Source of the DNA: an uncultured Anaerolineae bacterium
GTDB lineage: Bacteria; Chloroflexota; Anaerolineae; Anaerolineales; UBA11858
Assembly: GCA_937893815.1 (NCBI GenBank)
Contig: CALCSH010000015.1
Span: 1-6,641 of the forward strand
Length of the DNA stretch: 6,641 bases
Direction: 5' to 3'
Shown here: positions 1 through 4,101 of the stretch, in pieces
Layout of the letters: every line of letters starts with the position of its first letter
How positions within the stretch are numbered: position 1 is the first letter of the stretch
Position numbers and translations under genes: made by a program
Notes under the pieces: model-generated
Told to the model about the DNA's origin: nothing
The model's input: only the letters and a program-made list of their open reading frames with translations
Databases searched by the model: none

Positions 1-34
1 TTATTGGTTGAATAAAATAGATGGTTTTCGGCGA

Positions 35-1168
35 TTACGGTAGCGTAACGCCCATTTCTTCAAAAGCCTCGCGCATGGCAGCAAGCAAGGTGCTTACATC
101 AGCAGGGAAAATTCGCCCGATACTGCCAATCCGAAAACAGGCAACTTCGCTGACCTTTCCAGGGTAGATTACTTGCTGCTTGTCATTCAGGCGGCGATAA
201 AACGCTTCGAAATCAAAATTTGGATGAGACGGGTAGTGAAAAGATGTGATGACATAGCCTTGATCTTCAGGCTGCAAATATTCGCGTAGCCCAAGGGCGC
301 GCGTGCCAGCAACTAATGTCTCATAATTGGCTTCATAACGGCGTCCGCGTCCCTCGACTCCGCCCTCATCCCGCAGTTCCAGCAGCGCCTGATGAAACGC
401 GAGCAGTGCGTGGGTCGGCGGCGTGAAGCGGAATTGGCCGTTGGCATCCAGCCCCTGCCACTGCGCCAACAAGTTCAAACTCAGGCTGCGCGCATAGCCC
501 TCCGTTGCCAGAAGAGACTCTTGTTTTGCCAGGATGATGGCAAAGCCTGGCACACCCTCGATACATTTATTGGCCGATGAAACCATAAAATCAATTCCAC
601 ATTCAGACAGACTGAAAGGGACCGCGCCAAAACTGCTCATGGCGTCCACGAAGTAGCTTTTGCCGAATTGTTTGACGATTGCGCCGATTTCTTTAATGGG
701 ATTGATGATGCCGGTCGTGGTTTCACAGTGGATCACCGCCACATTGGTGATTGAGTCGTCCGCAGCCAGTGTGCTTTCGATTTCTGCTAAATCAGGTGTG
801 CGGCTCTCTGGGTAAACCAAAGTTGTAACATTGATCTTAAGCACCTCAGCGATCAATGCAATGCGCCGCCCGTAGGCCCCATTGACAATCACCAGTAATT
901 TTCCGCCCGGGGGCACCGTGGATGAAACCACCGCTTCAAGGCCATACGTGCCGCTGCCCTGCATGATAATGGCTTCATAATCACCCTTATGCACCTGGCC
1001 GATCTCCAGCAATCGGTTGCGAATATCTTTCACCAATTCAATGAACGAGTAATCGCGCGAACCAAGATCGCGTAACATGGCCTGTTTGACCGTTCGGCTG
1101 GTAATCAGCGGGCCGGGGGTGAACAGGATTTTGTCTTTCCAACCAGAAATTGTGGAATTTGTTTCCAT
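35..1168 (-). CDS. phnW: 2-aminoethylphosphonate--pyruvate transaminase (PhnW)
   Basis: PhnW is a cytoplasmic class-V PLP aminotransferase that moves the amino group of 2-aminoethylphosphonate to pyruvate, giving phosphonoacetaldehyde and L-alanine. The 377-residue product is close to the usual family length of about 365. Visible family marks are FTPGP near residue 16, the GSRDYSF motif at 36-42, the PLP phosphate loop QGSGTYGLEAV at 70-80, the cofactor aspartate in FVDAMSSFGA (Asp175), the Schiff-base lysine in SSANKCIEGVPGF (Lys201), and the CFRIGSIGRI segment whose Arg347 should hold the substrate carboxylate. The ATG start is preceded by AAGGAG four bases upstream. The gene lies 28 bases downstream of the PbfA-like gene on the same strand, so co-transcription is likely. 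The stop is TAA. Only 34 bases follow, with no terminator hairpin seen, so the operon may continue to the left. All key residues are present and the call is firm. Confidence 0.93.
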   Translation of the reverse strand: METNSTISGWKDKILFTPGPLITSRTVKQAMLRDLGSRDYSFIELVKDIRNRLLEIGQVHKGDYEAIIMQGSGTYGLEAVVSSTVPPGGKLLVIVNGAYGRRIALIAEVLKINVTTLVYPESRTPDLAEIESTLAADDSITNVAVIHCETTTGIINPIKEIGAIVKQFGKSYFVDAMSSFGAVPFSLSECGIDFMVSSANKCIEGVPGFAIILAKQESLLATEGYARSLSLNLLAQWQGLDANGQFRFTPPTHALLAFHQALLELRDEGGVEGRGRRYEANYETLVAGTRALGLREYLQPEDQGYVITSFHYPSHPNFDFEAFYRRLNDKQQVIYPGKVSEVACFRIGSIGRIFPADVSTLLAAMREAFEEMGVTLP

Positions 1169-1172
1169 ATTG

Positions 1173-1178
1173 CTCCTT
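1173..1178 (-). promoter_or_regulatory. Ribosome binding site of phnW
   Basis: On the minus strand AAGGAG sits four bases before the phnW ATG, within the 28-base gap after the upstream gene. It is a near-perfect Shine-Dalgarno sequence with slightly short spacing. It fixes the phnW start and indicates independent re-initiation rather than translational coupling by overlap. Confidence 0.7.
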
Positions 1179-1196
1179 AATATCGAAAGTTAGGAT

Positions 1197-2558
1197 TTAC
1201 GCAGTTCGTTGAACTTCAATCAAACTTTGCTCAAGAATATCCATGGCTTGCGCCATTTCCGTGCGCGTGATTGTCAGTGGCGGCGTCAGTGTAAGAATAT
1301 TGCCCATGGTGATCTTAAAACTGAGTCCTTTACTCAAAGCGCTGTACATGACGGCTTCTGCTTCGTCTGTGGCGCGCTCTCGGGTGACCCGGTCACGAAC
1401 AAGCTCCATACCCATCAGTAAACCCAGCCCGCGCACATCGCCAATCAAAGGCTGGTTTGCCATCATCGCATTCATGCGCTCCAGTGCGTAGCCACCCACC
1501 TGGCGGGCGTTTTCGGCAAGTTTGAGCGATTCTATCGCTGCAATGGTTGCCAAGGCAGCCGCGCACGCAACCGGGTTTTTCTCGTGGGTGTAGTGCCCCA
1601 GGGCGCGGTCAGCGGCCACGTCCAACTCTGTGCGGGTGATGATTGCGGCCAGTGGGAGGATTCCACCCCCTAGCCCTTTGCCAATCACCAAGATATCGGG
1701 CACCACCCCAAAGTTCTCGCAGGTGAACATCTTCCCGGTGCGTCCCAATGCGTGGGGGATTTCATCGAAGATCAGCAGCGCGCCTTGCCGGTCGCAAGCC
1801 TCCCGAATGGTCTGCCAGTATTCGGGCCGGGGAATATATGGGGTACTGCGCACCGGCTCGGCGATCACCGCGGCGATGTCGCCCTCTTTCTCCAGCACAT
1901 ACTCGACATAGTGGGCACACTTCAAATCGCAGCCGCCCCGTTGGTGGCAATCCCACAAACAGCGGTACTCATCTGAGGGTGGCACGTGCTCGGCCCCGGT
2001 CAGCAGCGGGCCGATCCCCTGCCGGAAGACAGCCTCGCCCCCAACGGAGATGGCATCCAGCGAAGCGCCGTGGAAAGAATCCCACATCGAGATCGTCTTG
2101 TGTCGCCCGGTGGCCAGACGCGCCAGTTTGATGGCAATGCCTACTGCGCTGGCCCCACCAGTTGCGAGTAAAACCTTGTTCAAGTCGCCGGGCGCAATTT
2201 CTGCCAGCTTTTTCGCCAGGTCAACGGCAACGCGGTTGGTATAACGCCGGGTACAGAAAGATAGTTCATCGAGCTGGGTTTTGATAGCCGTGATCACATC
2301 CGGGTTGCTGAAGCCAACCTGATGTACATTGTTGCCATGAAAATCCATATACCGCCGCCCTTGCAAATCTTCGATATAGATACCATCGCAGGCTTGCAGC
2401 ACATTCAGGCAGGGCGTCGAAAGTGATTGGTGCAAGAAATAGCGCGCATCTTCATCTAGAAGAGCGCGTGTTTTTTCGTCAAGATGAACAGCCTGCCACG
2501 CATCACGGCGGGGTGAGATATTAATATCGCCTTCTGATTTATTTTTGAATGAATCCAT
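1197..2558 (-). CDS. pbfA: Class-III PLP enzyme, probable (R)-1-hydroxy-2-aminoethylphosphonate ammonia-lyase (PbfA)
   Basis: This 453-residue protein has the class-III (ornithine/GABA) aminotransferase fold: YMDFHGNNVHQVGF at 70-83, the PLP phosphate loop ATGGASAV at 132-139, SFHGASLDA at 161-169, the cofactor aspartate in IFDEIPHALGRTG (Asp265), and the Schiff-base lysine in IGKGLGGG (Lys294), followed by GHYTHEKNP at 321-329. PbfA enzymes belong to this fold but remove ammonia from (R)-1-hydroxy-2-aminoethylphosphonate to give phosphonoacetaldehyde, the same product PhnW makes. The assignment rests on overall resemblance plus the adjacent phnW and GntR genes. An automated annotation might say only 'aspartate aminotransferase family'. 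The alternative is a class-III transaminase acting on another phosphonate or amine. The ATG start has only a weak purine-rich stretch (GAAGAG) just upstream. An odd feature is a loop with four cysteines (Cys200, 204, 210, 214). The gene lies 102 bases downstream of the regulator on the same strand. Confidence 0.78.
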   Translation of the reverse strand: MDSFKNKSEGDINISPRRDAWQAVHLDEKTRALLDEDARYFLHQSLSTPCLNVLQACDGIYIEDLQGRRYMDFHGNNVHQVGFSNPDVITAIKTQLDELSFCTRRYTNRVAVDLAKKLAEIAPGDLNKVLLATGGASAVGIAIKLARLATGRHKTISMWDSFHGASLDAISVGGEAVFRQGIGPLLTGAEHVPPSDEYRCLWDCHQRGGCDLKCAHYVEYVLEKEGDIAAVIAEPVRSTPYIPRPEYWQTIREACDRQGALLIFDEIPHALGRTGKMFTCENFGVVPDILVIGKGLGGGILPLAAIITRTELDVAADRALGHYTHEKNPVACAAALATIAAIESLKLAENARQVGGYALERMNAMMANQPLIGDVRGLGLLMGMELVRDRVTRERATDEAEAVMYSALSKGLSFKITMGNILTLTPPLTITRTEMAQAMDILEQSLIEVQRTA

Positions 2559-2612
2559 GCTCTTCGCTGTCTTCTGCTGTATTCGTCAGGTTGCCGATTC
2601 AATTCGTTTTTC

Positions 2613-2630
2613 GGTTTGCCATAGGTTTGC
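2613..2630. repeat. Short direct repeat in the gntR-pbfA spacer
   Basis: In the 102-base gap between the regulator and pbfA, GGTTTGC occurs twice (2613-2619 and 2624-2630), one helical turn (11 bases) apart. That spacing would suit a protein binding one face of DNA, but the repeat is short and could be chance. No convincing promoter or terminator was found in this gap. A TGGTATA string at 2641-2647, next to the regulator stop codon, resembles half of the operator at 3479-3494. Confidence 0.25.
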
Positions 2631-2660
2631 GGAATAAATCTGGTATATCTTCACGCGCAA

Positions 2661-3392
2661 TCAGCCGCTCAATAATTTTTCTTTTGGAGCAATTTCAGTG
2701 ATGAACCGAAAACGGTCTCCCCGGTATAAATCCTGTCCATATTCAACGGGGCGCATCTCCGAGTCCGATGCCTGGCGGCTTTCTAGCATCAGGGGCGCTC
2801 CCGGTACAACTTCTAACAATTCGGCCTCAAATTCTGTGGCTGAAACTGCCTCCAGGCTTTGTTGTGCCTGATGTATTGTAATGCCATATTCAGTTTCCGC
2901 TACTTCGTAAAACGAGCGCATTTCTAAATCGTAGGCATCGAGATTGGGGAAGCGGTAAACAGGTACAATGAATTTTTCTAGCATCACCGGTTCCCGAGCG
3001 ATAAAGCGCAAACGTTGAATATAATAAACAGGCTCCGAAACAGCGATATCCAATTGATTAGCTATCGAAATTTCAGCATGACGTTGTTCAAGGGTAATGA
3101 TTTTTGCACCCGTTTGGTAGCCACGCAGGCGCATACCTTCGGTGAATGGCACTAATTTACCCGCTTGTCGCTCAATCTTGGGTTGTGCGATATACGTCCC
3201 ATCGCCAGGACGACGGATCAACAGGCCTTTATTGTCCAATACGCGCAAAGCTGCCCGAAGCGTCATACGACTGACGTTCAGTGTGTTGCTCAGCTCGCGT
3301 TCGGAAGGCAGCCGTTGATCAGGGGCTAGCTCACCGGTTACGATCTTTTCGAGCAAATTTTCTGCAATTTGGATGTAGATGGGAATTCCCAT
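2661..3392 (-). CDS. GntR-family (HutC subfamily) transcriptional regulator with UTRA domain
   Basis: This is a ligand-responsive DNA-binding regulator, probably controlling the phosphonate genes downstream. Residues about 4-70 form the GntR winged helix-turn-helix, with LPSERELSNTLNVSRMTLR at 28-46 as the recognition region and the wing at RRPGDGTYIA (60-69). Residues about 80-235 form a UTRA effector domain, with PVYYIQRLRF at 121-130, a stretch around VMLEKFIVP (136-144), and the closing region PVEYGQDLYRGDRFRF (215-230). The length of 243 residues is typical. The start is uncertain: I chose ATG at 3392, but an in-frame TTG at 3398 adds two residues, and neither has a good Shine-Dalgarno sequence. 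The gene is first in the gntR-pbfA-phnW series and ends 102 bases before pbfA. An operator of the HutC type lies in its own leader, so autoregulation is likely. The ligand is not shown by the sequence; 2-aminoethylphosphonate, its hydroxylated form or phosphonoacetaldehyde are the natural candidates. Confidence 0.88.
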   Translation of the reverse strand: MGIPIYIQIAENLLEKIVTGELAPDQRLPSERELSNTLNVSRMTLRAALRVLDNKGLLIRRPGDGTYIAQPKIERQAGKLVPFTEGMRLRGYQTGAKIITLEQRHAEISIANQLDIAVSEPVYYIQRLRFIAREPVMLEKFIVPVYRFPNLDAYDLEMRSFYEVAETEYGITIHQAQQSLEAVSATEFEAELLEVVPGAPLMLESRQASDSEMRPVEYGQDLYRGDRFRFITEIAPKEKLLSG

Positions 3393-3478
3393 TTTCAATG
3401 CGTTGCACCGATATTTTTGGCTAATGGATCATTTGTCGAATTGTGCGAAATTCCAGCTAAATTTCACATTAATGGTCG

Positions 3479-3494
3479 AATGGTATAGACCATT
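3479..3494. promoter_or_regulatory. Predicted HutC-type GntR operator
   Basis: AATGGT-ATAG-ACCATT is a perfect inverted repeat with six-base arms. Its core GTATAGAC (3483-3490) fits the published HutC-subfamily consensus GTNTANAC exactly. It lies just downstream of the predicted transcription start of the adjacent regulator gene, where bound protein would block initiation or early elongation. A looser repeat, AATG-gat-CATT, lies at 3423-3433 in the same leader. That the neighbouring GntR protein binds here is inference from family consensus and position. Confidence 0.7.
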
Positions 3495-3506
3495 GCGAAT
3501 ATCAAC

Positions 3507-3535
3507 AAGATAACATATCGATATTGGGCTGTCAA
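3507..3535 (-). promoter_or_regulatory. Sigma70-like promoter of the gntR-pbfA-phnW cluster
   Basis: On the minus strand a perfect -35 box TTGACA (3530-3535) is followed after 17 bases by TATCTT (3507-3512), which matches four of six -10 positions and has an extended -10 TG one base upstream. The predicted start point is near 3499-3500, leaving a leader of about 100 bases before the regulator gene. The operator at 3479-3494 then covers roughly +6 to +21. A ten-base palindrome ATATCGATAT (3515-3524) lies in the spacer. No other equally good promoter was seen for the two enzyme genes. Confidence 0.65.
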
Positions 3536-3627
3536 GGTTATTGTTGGTGTACGTTTGTCCGCCTGAACGGCGCCTTCATGTCCAGCGCTGCCAATACAGT
3601 ACGTATAAAAAATACCATCGAATTTAC

Positions 3628-4078
3628 TCACCCAATCATTCCCGCAGGTTTCAGATAGGCTGCAAATGTCTCCCAGTCAAACTCAATGTAGGGCACATCC
3701 CCCAGTATTTTCTTTTACAGCCATCCATATATTTCACACACCAGGGATCATCCATCGTTTCGACATCAAAACTATGGTGGATCACAGCGTATAAGCCGCT
3801 CTCACCATGTTTGAAGTATGGCATGCTCACCAACCATTGCAGATCAAGCGCATTTTCCCGGCTGTAACCCGTTAGAAACTCCCTGGTAATATTTTCGACG
3901 CGTCACATTAAATCGTAGAAAAAGAGCATAGTTATATCGCTTGGATTCAACTTGAAAGGCTCCGAATGCGTTCAGGCGAGGATGGTTGTATGGTAATATC
4001 TAATCTAATCATCGCCTTCAGTTCTCTTGGGTAACGAGATTGTATAACATCACTATTTAGTTCAATCCCGATATTATC
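3628..4078 (-). pseudogene. Decayed protein-coding gene, family not recognised, 5' end missing
   Basis: No intact frame spans this stretch, but the minus strand gives a coherent protein when pieces are joined. Piece one (4078 to about 3960) reads NIGIELNSDVIQSRYPREL onward to PERIRS. A frame change near 3953-3965 leads to FKLNPSDITMLFFYDLM, then an in-frame TGA at 3903-3905. The same frame continues through ENALDLQWLVSMPYFKHGES and SFDVETMDDPWCVKYMDG. A second frame change follows at a run of five C (3699-3703, plus strand), where one more base would restore reading into DVPYIEFDWETFAAYLKPAG and a TGA at 3628-3630. The reconstructed part is about 150 residues, rich in aromatic residues like a folded cytoplasmic protein. 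Upstream it meets a stop (4079-4081) only 20 bases before the kinase gene, so the original start is lost. I do not recognise the family. The region looks more AT-rich than pbfA. One or both frame changes could be sequencing errors, but the TGA and missing 5' end favour real decay. Confidence 0.55.
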
Positions 4079-4090
4079 CTATATGAAGTT

Positions 4091-4094
4091 GGAG
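4091..4094 (+). promoter_or_regulatory. Ribosome binding site setting the GTG start of the histidine kinase
   Basis: GGAG stands seven bases before GTG at 4102-4104, an ideal spacing. The same frame has a TGA at 4084-4086, so the coding region cannot begin earlier. The next in-frame ATG (4201) lies after the first membrane helix. Together these make GTG at 4102 the best start. Confidence 0.7.
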
Positions 4095-4101
4095 CTTCGC
4101 C

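Noticed and set aside
1..34. TTATT...AATAA symmetry downstream of phnW considered as a terminator
   Set aside because: The arms are short and purely AT, with no GC stem or T-run, so it would not form a stable terminator.
1748..2131. A 127-codon plus-strand frame
   Set aside because: It is wholly antisense to the PbfA-like gene, and its arginine- and proline-rich translation is typical of a shadow frame.
2640..2651. TGGTATATCT near the regulator stop codon as a second GntR operator
   Set aside because: Only the left half resembles the 3479-3494 repeat. The right half lacks the AC of the consensus and is not symmetric.
3541..3867. A 108-codon plus-strand frame in the intergenic region
   Set aside because: It lies antisense to the reconstructed decayed gene, its protein looks unstructured and unfamiliar, and there is no ribosome binding site. 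It is best explained as a shadow.
4020..4077. Possible promoter for the kinase: TTGGGT at 4027, TATAAC at 4043, TATTAT at 4072
   Set aside because: The -10-like strings lack a -35 box at 16-18 bases, and the TTGGGT spacing to either is wrong, so no promoter is claimed.
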